DNA from: Acanthosepion esculentum
Lineage: Eukaryota > Mollusca > Cephalopoda > Sepiida > Sepiidae
Reading direction: 5' to 3'
DNA length: 64,000 nucleotides
NCBI GenBank assembly: GCA_964036315.1
Contig: OZ038485.1
Coordinates: 74,067,548-74,131,547 of the forward strand
The position numbers and the translations under genes are program-made. The notes beneath the pieces are model-generated. The model did not search any database and was not told where the DNA came from. It worked only from the letters and a program-made list of their open reading frames with translations. Positions 15,722 through 31,325 of this stretch are shown piece by piece (position 1 is the stretch's first letter; each line of letters starts with the position of its first letter).

Positions 15722-18700
15722 GTTTTATATAAAATGATGAAAATCAGAAGTACATATAAATAGATTTATTTAGTTTTATACAAAATGATGAAAATCAGAA
15801 GTACATTTCCATAGATTTATTTAGTTTTATACAAAATGATGAAAATCAGAAGTACATATAAATAGATTTATTTAGTTTTATACAAAATGATGAAAATAAG
15901 AAGTACATATAAATAGATTTATTTAGTTTTGTACAAAATGATGAAAATCAGAAGTACATTTCCATAGATTTATTTAGTTTTATACAAAATGATGAAAATC
16001 AGATGTACATGTAAATAGATTTATTTAGTTTTATACAAAATGATGAAAATCAGAAGTACATTTACATAGATTTTAGTTATATATAAAATGATTAAAATTA
16101 AAATACATTTACCTAGATTTATTTATTTTATATAAAATGATGAAAATTAGAAGTATTTGTCATAGATTTATTGAGTTTTATATGAAATGATGAAAATCAG
16201 ATATAGATTTATTAAGCATTATAAAAAATGATGAAAATCAGATGTACATTTACATAGATTTATTTAGTTTTATATAAAATGATGAAAATCAAAAGTTCAT
16301 TTGCATAGATTTATTTCGTTTTATATAAAAGTATGAAAATCTGAAGTACATTTACATAGATTTATTTAGTTTTATATAAAATGATGAAAATCAGATTTAC
16401 GTTTACATAGATTTATTTAGTTTTATATAAAATGATGAAAATCACATGTACATTTATATAGATTTATTTATCTTTATATGAAAAGATGGAAATCAGATGT
16501 TCATTGACATAGACTTATTTAGTATTATATAAAATGATGAAAATCAGAAGTACATTTACATAGATTTATTTAGTTTTATATAAAATGATGAAAATCAGAA
16601 GTACATTTCCATAGATTTATTTAGTTTTATCCAAAATGATGAAAATCAGAAGTACATATAAATAGATTTATTTAGTTTTATACAAAATGATGAAAATCAG
16701 AAGTACATTTACATAGATTTTTTTAGTTTTATATAAAATGATGAAAATCAGAAGTACATATAAATAGATTTATTTAGTTTTATACAAAATGATGAAAATC
16801 AGAAGTACATTTCCATAGATTTATTTAGTTTTATACAAAATGATGAAAATCAGAAGTACATATAAATAGATTTATTTAGTTTTATACAAAATGATGAAAA
16901 TCAGAAGTACATTTACATAGATTTATTTAGTTTTATATAAAATGATGAAAATCAGAAGTACATATAAATAGATTTATTTAGTTTTATACAAAATGATGAA
17001 AATCAGAAGTACATTTCCATAGATTTATTTAGTTTTATACAAAATGATGAAAATCAGAAGTACATATAAATAGATTTATTTAGTTTTATACAAAATGATG
17101 AAAATCAGAAGTACATATAAATAGATTTATTTAGTTTTGTACAAAATGATGAAAATCAGAAGTACATCTCCATAGATTTATTTAGTTTCATACAAAATGA
17201 TGAAAATCAGATGTACATGTAAATAGATTTATTTAGTTTTATACAAAATGATGAAAATCAGGAGTACATTTACATAGATTTTAGTTATATATAAAATGAT
17301 TAAAATCAAAATACATTTACCTAGATTCATTTATTTTATATAAAATGATGAAAATTAGAAGTATTTGTCATAGATATATTGAGTTTTATATGAAATGATG
17401 AAAATCAGATATAGATTTATTTAGCATTATAAAAAATGATGAAAATCAGATGTACATTTACATAGATTTATTTAGTTTTATATAAAAAGATTAAAATCAG
17501 ATGTTCATTTACAGAGATTCATTTAGTTTTATATAAAATGATGAAAATCAAAAGTTCATTTACATAGATTTATTTCGTTTTATATAAAAGTATGAAAATC
17601 TGAAGTACATTTACATAGATTTATTTAGTTTTATATATAATGATGAAAATCAGATTTACGTTTACATAGATTTATTTAGTTTTATATAAAATGATGAAAA
17701 TCACATGTACATTTATATAGATTTATTTATCTTTATATGAAAAGATGGAAATCAGATGTTCATTTACATAGACTTATTTAGTATTATATAAAATGATGAA
17801 AATCAGATGTACATTTACATAGATTTATTTAGTTTTATATAAAATGATGAAAATCAGAAGTACATTTCCATAGATTTATTTAGTTTCATAGAAAATGATG
17901 AAAATCAGAAGTACATATAAATAGATTTATTTAGTTTTATACAAAATGATGAAAATCAGACGTACTTTTCCATAGATTTATTTAGTTTTATACAAAATGA
18001 TGAAATCAGATGTACATATATATAGATTTATTTAGTTTTAGACAAAATGATTAAAATCAGAAGTACATTTACATAGATTTATTTAGTTTTATACAAAATG
18101 ATGAAAATCAGAAGTACACATGAATAGATTTATTTAGTTTTATACAAAATGATGAAAATCAGATGTACATTTCCATAGATTTATTTAGATTTATAAAAAT
18201 GATGAAAATCAGAAGTACATATAAATAGATTTATTTAGTTTTATACAAAATGATGAAAATCAGAAGTACATATAAATAGATTTATTTAGTTTTGTACAAA
18301 ATGATGAAAATCAGAAGTACATTTCCATAGATTTATTTAGTTTCATACAAAATGATGAAAATCAGATGTACATGTAAATAGATTTATTTAGTTTTATACA
18401 AAATGATGAAAATCAGAAGTACATTTCCATAGATTTATTTAGTTTTATACAAAATGATGAAAATCAGAAGTACATATCAATAGATTTATTTAGTTTTAAA
18501 CAAAATGATGAAAATCAGAAGTACATTTACATAGATTTATTTAGTTATATATAAAATGATGAAAATCAAAATACATTTCCCTAGATTTATTTATTTTATA
18601 TAAAATGATGAAAATTAGAAGTATTTGTCATAGATTTATTGAGTTTTATATGAAATGATGAAAATCAGATATAGATTTATTTAGCTTTATAAAAAATGAT

Positions 18701-21700
18701 CTAAATCAGATGTACATTTACATAGATTTATTTAGTTTTATATAAAAAGATTAATATCAGATATTCATTTACAGAGATTCATTTAGTTTTATATAAAATG
18801 ATGAAAATCAAAAGTTCATTTACATAGATTTATTTTGTTTTATATAAAAGTATGAAAATCTGAAGTACATTTACATAGATTTATTTAGTTTTATATATAA
18901 TGTTGAAAATCAGATTTACGTTTACATAGGTTTATTTAGTTTTATATAAAATGATGAAAATCACATGTACATTTATATAGATTTATTTATCTTTATATGA
19001 AAAGATGAAAATCAGATGTTCATTTACATAGACTTATTTAGCATTATATAAAATGATGAAAATCAGAAGTACATTTACATAGATTTATTTAGTTTTATAT
19101 AAAATGATGAAAATCAAGTACATTTCCATAGATTTATTTAGTTTTATACAAAATGATGAAAATCAGAAGTACATATAAATAGATTTATTTAGTTTTATAC
19201 AAAATGACTAAAATCAGAAGTCCATTTACATAGATTTATTTAGTTTTATATAAAATGATGAAAATCAGAAGTACATATAAATAGATTTATTTAGTTTTAT
19301 ACAAAATGATGAAAATCAGAAGTACATATAAATAGATTTATTTAGTTTTATACAAAATGATGAAAATCAAAAGTACATTTCCATAGATTTATTTAGTTTT
19401 ATATAAAATGATGAAAAACAAAAGTACATTTACATAGATTTATTTAGTTTTATATATAATGATGAAAATCAAATTTACGTTTACATAGATTTATTTAGTT
19501 TTATATGAAATGATGAAAATCACAAGTACATTTATATAGATTTATTTATCTTTATATGAAAAGATGAAAATCAGATGTTCATTTACATAGACTTATTCAG
19601 TATTATATAAAATGATGAAAATCAGAAGTACATTCACATAGATTTATTTAGTTTTATATAAAATGATGAAAATCAGAAGTACATTTACATTGATTTATTT
19701 AGTTTTATACAAAATGATGAAAATCAGAAGTACATATAAATAGATTTATTTATGTTTATACAAATTGATGAAAATCAGAAGTACATTTCCATAGATTTAT
19801 TTATTTTTATACAAAATGATGAAAATCAGAAGTACAATTCCATAGATTTATTTAGTTTTATACAGAATGATGAAATCAGAGGTACATTTCCATAGATTTA
19901 TTTAGTTTTATACAAAATGATGAAAATCAGAAGTACATATAAATAGATTTATTTAGTTTTATACAAAATGATGAAAATCAGAAGTACATATAAATAGATT
20001 TATTTAGTTTTATACAAAATGATGAAAATCAGAAGTATATTTACATAGATTTATTTAGTTTTATATAAAATGATGAAAATCAGAAGTACATATAAATAGA
20101 TTTCTTTAGTTTTATACAAAATGATAAAAATCAGAAGTACATTTACATAGATTTATTTAGTTTTATATAAAATGATGAAAATCAGAAGTACATATAAATA
20201 GATTTATTTAGTTTTATACAAAATGATGAAAATCAGAAGTACATTTACATAGATTTATTTAGTTTTATACAAAATGATGAAAATCAGAAGTACATATAAA
20301 TAGATTTATTTAGTTTTATACAAAATGTTAAAAATCAGAAGTACATTTACATAGATTTATTTAGTTTTATATAAAATGATGAAAATCAGAAGTACATTTC
20401 CATAGATTTATTTAGTTTTATACAAAATGATAAAAATCAGAAGTACATTTACATAGTTTTATTTAGTTTTATATAAAATGATGAAAATCAGAAGTACATA
20501 TAAATAGATTTATTTAGTTTTATACAAAATGATGAAAATCAGAAGTACATTTCCATAGATTTATTTAGTTTTATACAAAATGATGAAAATCAGAAGTACA
20601 TATAAATAGATTTATTTATTTTTATACAAAATGATGAAAATCAGAAGTACATTTCCATAGATTTATTTAGATTTATAAAAAATGATGAAAATCAGAAGTA
20701 CATATAAATAGATTTATTTAGTTTTATACAAAATGATGAAAATCAGAAGTACATTTCCATAGATTTATTTAGTTTTATACAAAAAGATGAAAATCAGAAG
20801 TACATATAAATAGATTTATTTATTTTTATACAAAATGATGAAAATCAGAAGTACGTTTCCATAGATTTATTCATTTTTATACAAAATGATGAAAATCAGA
20901 AGTACATATAAATAGATTTATTTAGTTTTATACAAAATGATGAAATCAGAAGTACATTTCCATAGATTTATGTAGTTTTATACAAAATGATGAAAATCAG
21001 AAGTACATATAAATAGATTTTTTTAGTTTTATACAAAATGATGAAAATCAGAAGTACATTTACATTGATTTATTTAGTTTTATATAAAATGATGAAAATC
21101 AGAAGTACATATGAATAGATTTATTTAGTTTTATACAAAATGATGAAAATCAGAAGTACATATAAATAGATTTATTTAGTTTTATACAAAATGATGAAAA
21201 TCAGAAGTACATATAAATAGATTTATTTAGTTTTATACAAAATGACTAAAATCAGAAGTACATTTACATAGATTTATTTAGTTTTATATAAAATGATGAA
21301 AATCAGAAGTACATTTCCATAGATTTATTTAGTTTCATACAAAATGATGAAAATCAGAAGTACATATAAATAGATTTATTTAGTTTTATACAAAATGATG
21401 AAAATCAGACGTACTTTTCCATAGATTTATTTAGTTTTATACAAAATGATGAAAATCAGATGTACATATATATAGATTTATTTAGTTTTATACAAAATGA
21501 TTAAAATCAGAAGTACATTTACATAGATTTATTTAGTTTTATACAAAATGATGAAAATCAGAAGTACACATGAATAGATTTATTTAGTTTTATACAAAAT
21601 GATGAAAATCAGATGTACATTTCCATAGATTTATTTAGATTTATACAAAATGATGAAAATCAGAAGTACATATAAATAGATTTATTTAGTTTTATACAAA

Positions 21701-24469
21701 ATGATGAAAATCAGAAGTACATATAAATAGATTTATTTAGTTTTGTACAAAATGATGAAAATCAGAAGTACATTTCCATAGATTTATTTAGTTTCATACA
21801 AAATGATGAAAATCAGATGTACATGTAAATAGATTTATTTAGTTTTATACAAAATGATGAAAATCAGAAGTACATTTCCATAGATTTATTTAGTTTTATA
21901 CAAAATGATGAAAATCAGAAGTACATATCAATAGATTTATTTAGTTTTAAACAAAATGATGAAAATCAGATGTACATTTACATAGATTTATTTAGTTATA
22001 TATAAAATGATGAAAATCAAAATACATTTCCCTAGATTTATTTATTTTATATAAAATGATGAAAATTAGAAGTATTTGTCATAGATTTATTGAGTTTTAT
22101 ATGAAATGATGAAAATCAGATATAGATTTATTTAGATTTATAAAAAATGATCTAAATCAGATGTACATTTACATAGATTTATTTAGTTTTATATAAAAAG
22201 ATTAATATCAGATGTTCATTTACAGAGATTCATTTAGTTTTATATAAAATGATGAAAATCAAAAGTTCATTTACATAGATTTATTTCGTTTTATATAAAA
22301 GTATGAAAATCTGAAGTACATTTACATAGATTTATTTAGTTTTATATATAATGTTGAAAATCAGATTTACGTTTACATAGATTTATTTAGTTTTATATAA
22401 AATGATGAAAATCACATGTACATTTATATAGATTTATTTATCTTTATATGAAAAGATGAAAATCAGATGTTCATTTACATAGACTTATTTAGCATTATAT
22501 AAAATGATGAAAATCAGAAGTACATTTACATAGATTTATTTAGTTTTATATAAAATGATGAAAATCAGAAGTACATTTCCATAGATTTATTTAGTTTTAT
22601 ACAAAATGATGAAAATCAGAAGTACATATAAATAGATTTATTTAGTTTTATACAAAATGACTAAAATCAGAAGTACATTTACATAGATTTATTTAGTTTT
22701 ATATAAAATGATGAAAATCAGAAGTACATATAAATAGATTTATTTAGTTTTATACAAAATGATGAAAATCAGAAGTACATATAAATAGATTTATTTAGTT
22801 TTATACAAAATGATGAAAATCAAAAGTACATTTCCATAGATTTATTTAGTTTTATATAAAATGATGAAAAACAAAAGTACATTTACATAGATTTATATAG
22901 TTTTATATATAATGATGAAAATCAAATTTACGTTTACATAGATTTTTTTAGTTTTATATAAAATGATGAAAATCACATGTACATTTATATAGATTTATTT
23001 ATCTTTATATGAAAAGATGAAAATCAGATGTTCATTTACATAGACTTATTTAGTATTATATAAAATGATGAAAATCAGAAGTACATTCACATAGATTTAT
23101 TTAGCTTTATATAAAATGATGAAAATCAGAAGTACATTTACATTGATTTATTTAGTTTTATACAAAATGATGAAAATCAGAAGTACATATATATAGATTT
23201 ATTTATGTTTATACAAATTGATGAAAATCAGAAGTACATTTCCATAGATTTATTTATTTTTATACAAAATGATGAAAATCAGAAGTACAATTCCATAGAT
23301 TTATTTAGTTTTATACAAAATGATGAAATCAGAGGTACATTTCCATAGATTTATTTAGTTTTATACAAAATGATGAAAATCAGAAGTACATATAAATAGA
23401 TTTATTTAGTTTTATACAAAATGATAAAAATCAGAAGTACATTTACATAGATTTATTTAGTTTTATATAAAATGATGAAAATCAGAAGTACATATAAATA
23501 GATTTATTTAGTTTTATACAAAATGATGAAAATCAGAAGTACATATAAATAGATTTATTTAGTTTTATACAAAATGATGAAAATCAGAAGTACATTTCCA
23601 GAGATTTATTTAGTTTTATACAAAATAATGAAATTCAGAAGTATATATAAATAGATTTATTTAGTTTTATACAAAATGATGATAATCAGAAGTACATTTC
23701 CATAGATTTATTTAGTTTTATACAAAATGTTGAAAATCAGAAGTACATATATATAGATTTATTTAGTTTTATAGAAAATGATGAAAATCAGAAGTACATT
23801 TCCATAGATTTATTTAGTTTTATACAAAATGATGAAAATCAGAAGTACATATAAATAGATTTATTTAGTTTTATACAAAATGATTAAAATCAGAAGTACA
23901 TTTACATAGATTTTTTTAGTTTTATATAAAATGATGAAAATCAGAAGTACATATAAATAGATTTATTTAGTTTTATACAAAATGTTGAAAATCAGAAGTA
24001 CATTTCCATAGATTTATTTAGTTTTATACAAAATGATGAAAATCAGAAGTACATTTACATAGATTTATTTAGGTTTATATATAATGAGGAAAATCAGAAG
24101 TACATATAAATAGATTTATTTAGTTTTATACAAAATGATGAAAATCAGAAGTACATATAAATAGATTTATTTAGTTTTATACAAAATGATGATAATCAGA
24201 AGTACATTTCCATAGATTTATTTAGTTTTATGCAAAATGATGAAAATCAGGAGTACATATATATAGATTTATTTATTTTTATACAAAATGATGAAAATCA
24301 GAAGTACATTTCCATAGATTTATTTAGTTTTATACAAAATGATGAAAATCAGAAGTACATATAAATAGATTTATTTAGTTTTATACAAAATGATGAAAAT
24401 CACAAGTACATTTCCGTAGATTTATTTAGTTTTATACAAAAAGATGAAAATCAGAAGTACATATAAATA

Positions 24470-26403
24470 GATTTATTTATTTTTATACAAAATGATGAAA
24501 ATCAGAAGTACATTTCCATAGAATTATTCATTTTTATACAAAATGATGAAAATCAGAAGTACATATAAATAGATTTATTTAGTTTTATACAAAATGATGA
24601 AATCAGAAGTACATTTCCATAGATTTATTTAGTTTTATACAAAATGATGAAAATCAGAAGTACATATAAATAGATTTTTTTAGTTTTATACAAAATGATG
24701 AAAATCAGAAGTACATTTACATAGATTTATTTAGTTTTATATAAAATGATGAAAATCAGAAGTACATATGAATAGATTTATTTAGTTTTATACAAAATGA
24801 TGAAAATCAGAAGTACATATAAATAGATTTATTTAGTTTTATACAAAATGATGAAAATCAGAAGTACATATAAATAGATTTATATAGTGTTATACAAAAT
24901 GATGAAAATCAAAATACATTTCCATAGATTTATTTAGTTTTATACAAAATGATGAACATCAGAAGTACATATAAATAGATTTATTTAGTTTTATACAAAA
25001 TGATGAAAATCAGAAGTACATTTCCATAGATTTATTTAGTTTTATACAAAATGATGAAAATCAGAAGTACATATAAATAGATTTATTTAGTTTTATACAA
25101 AATGATGAAAATCAGAAGTACATTTCCATAGATTTATTTAGTTTTATACAAAATGATGAAAATCAGAAGTACATATAAATAGATTTATTTAGTTTTATAC
25201 AAAATGATAAAAATCAGAAGTACATTTACATAGATTTATTTAGTTTTATATAAAATGATGAAAATCAGAAGTACATATAAATAGATTTATTTAGTTTTAT
25301 ACAAAATGATGAAAATCAGAAGTACATATAAATAGATTTATTTAGTTTTATACAAAATGATGAAAATCAGAAGTACATTTCCAGAGATTTATTTAGTTTT
25401 ATACAAAATGATGAAATTCAGAAGTATATATAAATAGATTTATTTATTTTTATACAAAATGATGAAAATCAGAAGTACATTTCCATAGATTTATTCATTT
25501 TTATACAAAATGATGAAAATCAGAAGTACATATAAATAGATTTATTTAGTTTTATACAAAATGATGAAATCAGAAGTACATTTCCATAGATTTATTTAGT
25601 TTTATACAAAATGATGAAAATCAGAAGTACATATAAATAGATTTTTTTAGTTTTATACAAAATGATGAAAATCAGAAGTACATTTACATAGATTTATTTA
25701 GTTTTATATAAAATGATGAAAATCAGAAGTACATATGAATAGATTTATTTAGTTTTATACAAAATGATGAAAATCAGAAGTACATATAAATAGATTTATT
25801 TAGTTTTATACAAAATGATGAAAATCAGAAGTAATTATAAATAGATTTATATAGTGTTATACAAAATGATGAAAATCAAAATACATTTCCATAGATTTAT
25901 TTAGTTTTATACAAAATGATGAACATCAGAAGTACATATAAATAGATTTATTTAGTTTTATACAAAATGATGAAAATCAGAAGTACATTTCCATAGATTT
26001 ATTTAGTTTTATACAAAATGATGAAAATCAGAAGTACATATAAATAGATTTATTTAGTTTTATACAAAATGATGAAAATCAGAAGTACATTTCCATAGAT
26101 TTATTCAGTTTTATACAAAATGATGAAAATCAGAAGTACATATAAATAGATTTATTTAGTTTTATACAAAATGATAAAAATCAGAAGTACATTTACATAG
26201 ATTTATTTAGTTTTATATAAAATGATGAAAATCAGAAGTACATATAAATAGATTTATTTAGTTTTATACAAAATGATGAAAATCAGAAGTACCTATAAAT
26301 AGATTTATTTAGTTTTATACAAAATGATGAAAATCAGAAGTACATTTCCAGAGATTTATTTAGTTTTATACAAAATGATGAAATTCAGAAGTATATATAA
26401 ATA
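24470..26403 (+). repeat. Tandem 967-bp higher-order duplication in satA
   Basis: Two adjacent copies of about 19 monomers. The rare variant GATGAACATCAG occurs at about 24951 and 25918, and CCAGAGATTTATT occurs at 25381 and 26348; each pair is 967 bp apart. Small deletions such as GATGAAATCAG are shared between copies at the matching places. An older, more distant relative of the CCAGAG monomer lies at 23598. Boundaries are approximate. Confidence 0.82.
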
Positions 26404-29399
26404 GATTTATTTAGTTTTATACAAAATGATGATAATCAGAAGTACATTTCCATAGATTTATTTAGTTTTATACAAAATGATGAAAATCAGAAGTACATAT
26501 ATATAGATTTATTTAGTTTTGTACAAAATGATGAAAATCAGAAGTACATTTCCATAGATTTATTTAGTTTTATACAAAATGATGAAAATCAGAAGTACAT
26601 ATAAATAGATTTATTTAGTTTTATACAAAATGATTAAAATCAGAAGTACATTTACATAGATTTTTTTAGTTTTATATAAAATGATGAAAATCAGAAGTAC
26701 ATATAAATAGATTTATTTAGTTTTATACAAAATGTTGAAAATCAGAAGTACATTTCCATAGATTTATTTAGTTTTATACAAAATGATGAAAATCAGAAGT
26801 ACATTTACATAGATTTATTTAGGTTTATATATAATGATGAAAATCAGAAGTACATATAAATAGATTTATTTAGTTTTATACAAAATGATGAAAATCAGAA
26901 GTACATATAAATAGATTTATTTAGTTTTATACAAAATGATGAAAATCAGAAGTACATTTACATAGATTTATTTAGTTTTATACAAAATGATGAAAATCAG
27001 ATATACATGTAAATAGATTTATTTAGTTTTATACAAAATGATGAAAATCAGAAGTACATTTACATAGATTTTAGTTATATATAAAATGATTAAAATCAAA
27101 ATACATTTACCTAGATTTATTTATTTTATATAAAATGATGAAAATTAGAAGTATTTGTCATAGATTTATTGAGTTTTATATGAAATGATGAAAATCAGAT
27201 ATAGATTTATTTAGCTTTATAAAAAATGATGAAAATCAGATGTACATTTACATAGATTTATTTAGTTTTATATAAAGAGATTAAAATCAGATGTTCATTT
27301 ACAGTGATTCATTTAGTTTTATATAAAATGATGAAAATCAAAAGTTCATTTACATAGATTTATTTCGTTTTATATAAAAGTATGAAAATCTTATGTACAT
27401 TTCCATAGATTTATTTAGTTTTATATATAATGATGAAAATCAGATTTACGTTTACATACATTGATTTAGTTTTATATAAAATGATGAAAATCACATGTAC
27501 ATTTATATAGATTTATTTATCTTTATATGAAAAGATGAAATCAGATGTTCATTTACATAGACTTATTTAGTATTATATAAAATGATTAAAATCAGAAGTA
27601 CATTTACATAGATTTATTTAGTTTTATATAAAATGATGAAAATCAGAAGTACATTTCCATAGATTTCTTTAGTTTTATACAAAATGATGAAAATCAGAAG
27701 TACATATAAATAGATTTATTTAGTTTTATACAAAATGATGAAAATCAGACGTACTTTTCCATAGATTTATTTAGTTTTATACAAAATGATGAAAATCAGA
27801 TGTACATATATATAGATTTATTTAGTTTTATACAAAATGATTAAAATCAGAAATACATTTACATAGATTTATTTAGTTTTATACAAAATGATGAAAATCA
27901 GAAGTACATATAAATAGATTTATTTAGTTTTATACGAAATGATGAAAATCAGAAGTACATATAAATAGATTTATTTAGTTTTATACAAAATGATGAAAAT
28001 CAGAAGTACATATAAATAGATTTATTTAGTTTTATACAAAATGATGAAAATCAGATGTACATTTCCATAGATTTATTTAGTTTTATACAAAATGATGAAA
28101 ATCAGAAGTACATTTCCATAGATTTATTTAGTTTAATACAAAATGATGAAAATCAGAAGTACATATAAATAGATTTATTTAGTTTTATACAAAATGATGA
28201 AAATCAGAAGTACATTTCCATAGATTTATTTAGTTTTATACAAAATGATGAAACTAAGATGTACATATAAATAGATTTATTTAGTTTTATACAAAATGAT
28301 GAAAATCAGAAGTACATTTACATAGATTTATTTAGTTATATATAAAATGATGAAAATCAAAATACATTTACCTAGATTTATTTATTTTATATAAAATGAT
28401 GAAAATTAGAAGTATTTGTCATAGATTCATTGAGTTTTATATGAAATGATGAAAATCAGATATAGATTTATTTAGCTTTATAAAAAATGATGTAAATCAG
28501 ATGTACATTTACATAGATTTATTTAGTTTTATATAAAAAGATTAAAATCAGATGATCATTTACAGGGATTCATTTAGTTTTATATAAAATGATGAAAATC
28601 AAAAGTTCATTTACACAGATTTATTTCGTTTTATATAAAAGTATGAAAATCTGAAGTACATTTACATAGATTTATTTAGTTTTATATATAATGTTGAAAA
28701 TCAGATTTACGTTTACATAGATTTATTTAGTTTTATATAAAATGATGAAAATCACATGTACATTTATATAGATTTATTTATCTTTATATGAAAAGATGAA
28801 AATCAGATGTTCATTTACATAGACTTATTTAGCATTATATAAAATGATGAAAATCAAAAGTACATTTACATAGATTTATTTAGTTATATATAAAATCATG
28901 AAAATCAGAAGTACATTTCCATAGATTTATTTAGTTTTATACAAAATGATGAAAATCAGAAGTACATATAAATAGATTTATTTAGTTTTATACAAAATGA
29001 TGAAAATCAGAAGTACATTTACATAGATTTATTTAGTTTTATATAAAATGATGAAAATCAGAAGTACATTTCCATTGATTTATTTAGTTTTATACAAAAT
29101 TATGAAAATCAGAAGTACATATAAATAGATTTATTTAGTTTTATACAAAATGATGAAAATCAAAAGTACATTTCCATAGATTTATTTAGTTTTATATAAA
29201 ATGATGAAAATCAAAAGTACATTTACATAGATTTATTTAGTTTTATATATAATGATGAAAATCAGATTTACGTTTACATAGATTTATTTAGTTTTATATA
29301 AAATGATGAAAATCACATGTACATTTATATAGATTTATTTATCTTTATATGAAAAGATGAAAATCAGATGTTCATTTACATAGACTTATTTAGTATTAT

Positions 29400-31325
29400 A
29401 TAAAATGATGAAAATCAGAAGTACATATAAATAGATTTATTTATTTTTATACAAAATGATGAAAATCAGAATTACATTTCCATAGATTTATTTATTTTTA
29501 TACAAAATGATGAAATCAGAAGTACACATAAATAGATTTATTTAGTTTTATAAAAAATGATGAAAATCAGAAGTACATTTCCATAGATTTATTTAGTTTT
29601 ATACAAAAAGATGAAAATCAGAAGTACATATAAATAGATTTATTTATTTTTATACGAAATGATGAAAATCAGAAGTACATTTCCATAGATTTGTTTATTT
29701 TTATACAAAATGATGAAAATCAGAAGTACATATAAATAGATTTATTTAGTTTTATACAAAATGATGAAATCAGAAGTACATTTCCATAGATTTATTTAGT
29801 TTTATACAAAATGATGAAAATCAGAAGTACATATAAATAGATTTATTTAGTTTTATACAAAATGATGAAAATCAGAAGTACATTTACATAGATTTATTTA
29901 GTTTTATATAAAATGATGAAAATCAGAAGTACATATAAATAGATTTATTTAGTTTTATACAAAATTATGAAAATCAGAAGTACATATAAATAGATTTATT
30001 TCGTTTTATACAAAATGATGAAAATCAAAAGTACATTTCCATAGATTTATTTCGTTTTATACAAAATGATGAAAATCAGAAGTACATATAAATAGATTTA
30101 TTTAGTTTTATAAAAAATGATGAAAATCAGAAGTACATTTACATAGATTTATTTAGGTTTATATAAAATGATGAAAATCAGAAGTACATATAAATAGATT
30201 TATTTAGTTTTATACAAAATGATGAAAATCAGATGTACATTTCCATAGATTTATTTAGTTTTATGCAAAATGATGAAAATCAGAAGTACATATATATAGA
30301 TTTATTTATTTTTATACAAAATGATGAAAATCAGAAGTACATTTCCATAGATTTATTTAGTTTTATAAAAATGATGAAAATCAGAAGTACATATAAATAG
30401 ATTTATTTAGTTTTATACAAAATGATGAAAATCAGAAGTACATTTCCATAGATTTATATAGTTTTATACAAAATGATGAAAATCAGAAGTACATATAAAT
30501 AGATTTATTTAGTTTTGTACAAAATGATGAAAATCAGAAGTACATTTCCATAGATTTATTTAGTTTTATACAAAATGATGAAAATCAGAAGTACATATTA
30601 ATAGATTTATTTAGTTTTATACGAAATGATGAAAATCAGGTGTATATTTACATAGATTCATTTAGTTTTATATAAAATGATGAAAATCAGAAGTACATAT
30701 AAATAGATTTATTTTGTTTTATTTAAAATGATGAAAATCAGCTGTACATTTACATAGATTTATTTTGTTTTATTTAAAAAAGAGGAAAATCAAATGTACA
30801 TTTTCATAGATTTATTCAGTTTAATATAAAAAGAGGAAAATCATCTGTATATTTATATAGATTGATTTACTTTTATATAAAAATATGAAAATCAAATGTG
30901 CATTTACATAGATTTGTTTAGTTTTATATAAAATCATGAAAATCAGAAGTACATCTACATAGATATATTTAGTTTTATATAAAAAGAATCAAAATCAGCG
31001 GAACATTTATATAGATTGATTTAGTTTTATATAAAAAGATGAAAATCAGAAGTACATTTACATAGATTTATTTAGTTTTATATAAAAAGATGAAAATCAG
31101 CTGTTAATTTACATAGATTTATTTAGTTTTATATAAAAAGAGGAAAATCATCTATACATTTACATAGATTTATTTAGTTTTATATAAAAATATGAAAATC
31201 ATATGTACATTTACATCAATTTATTTAGTTTTATATAAAAAGACTAATATCAGATGTACCTTTACATAGATTTATTTAGTTTTATATAAAAAGATGAAAA
31301 TCCGCTGTACATTTACATAGATTTA
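29400..31325 (+). repeat. Left copy of a dispersed 1.9-kb satA block (partner 34960-36870)
   Basis: This block and the one at 34960-36870 share a long ordered series of rare variants at a constant offset of about 5552 bp, for example GGTGTATATTTACATAGATTC at 30639 and 36191. The last 0.65 kb of each copy holds unusually diverged monomers (AAAAGAGGAAAATCATC, GAATCAAAATCAGCGGAAC, ACTAATATCAG) typical of the array edge. In this copy the sequence jumps back to homogeneous core monomers at about 31325; in the right copy it continues into the diverged edge. That makes this the breakpoint of an unequal exchange. Confidence 0.85.

Larger units (their letters stand above)
1735..28900 (+). repeat. Higher-order signature block within satA, 11 copies
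   Basis: A distinctive run of about a dozen variant monomers recurs in the same order. It includes a 50-bp monomer with TTAGAAGTATTTGTCATAG, then a 41-bp monomer with CAGATATAGATTTATTTAG (a 10-bp deletion), then monomers with TTCATTTACAGAGATTC, TTTATTTCGTTTTATAT, CAGATTTACGTTTACATAG and a TAGACTTATTTAG variant. Counting the monomer with GTATTTGTCATAG, copies start near 1784, 3811, 6292, 8166, 11059, 16139, 17346, 18606, 22057, 27136 and 28397. The spacing varies (about 1.2 to 5.1 kb) and is not one fixed period, so the array grew by repeated unequal exchange of different block lengths. Similar spacings recur in pairs: about 1260 bp twice and about 5080 bp twice. Confidence 0.88.
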
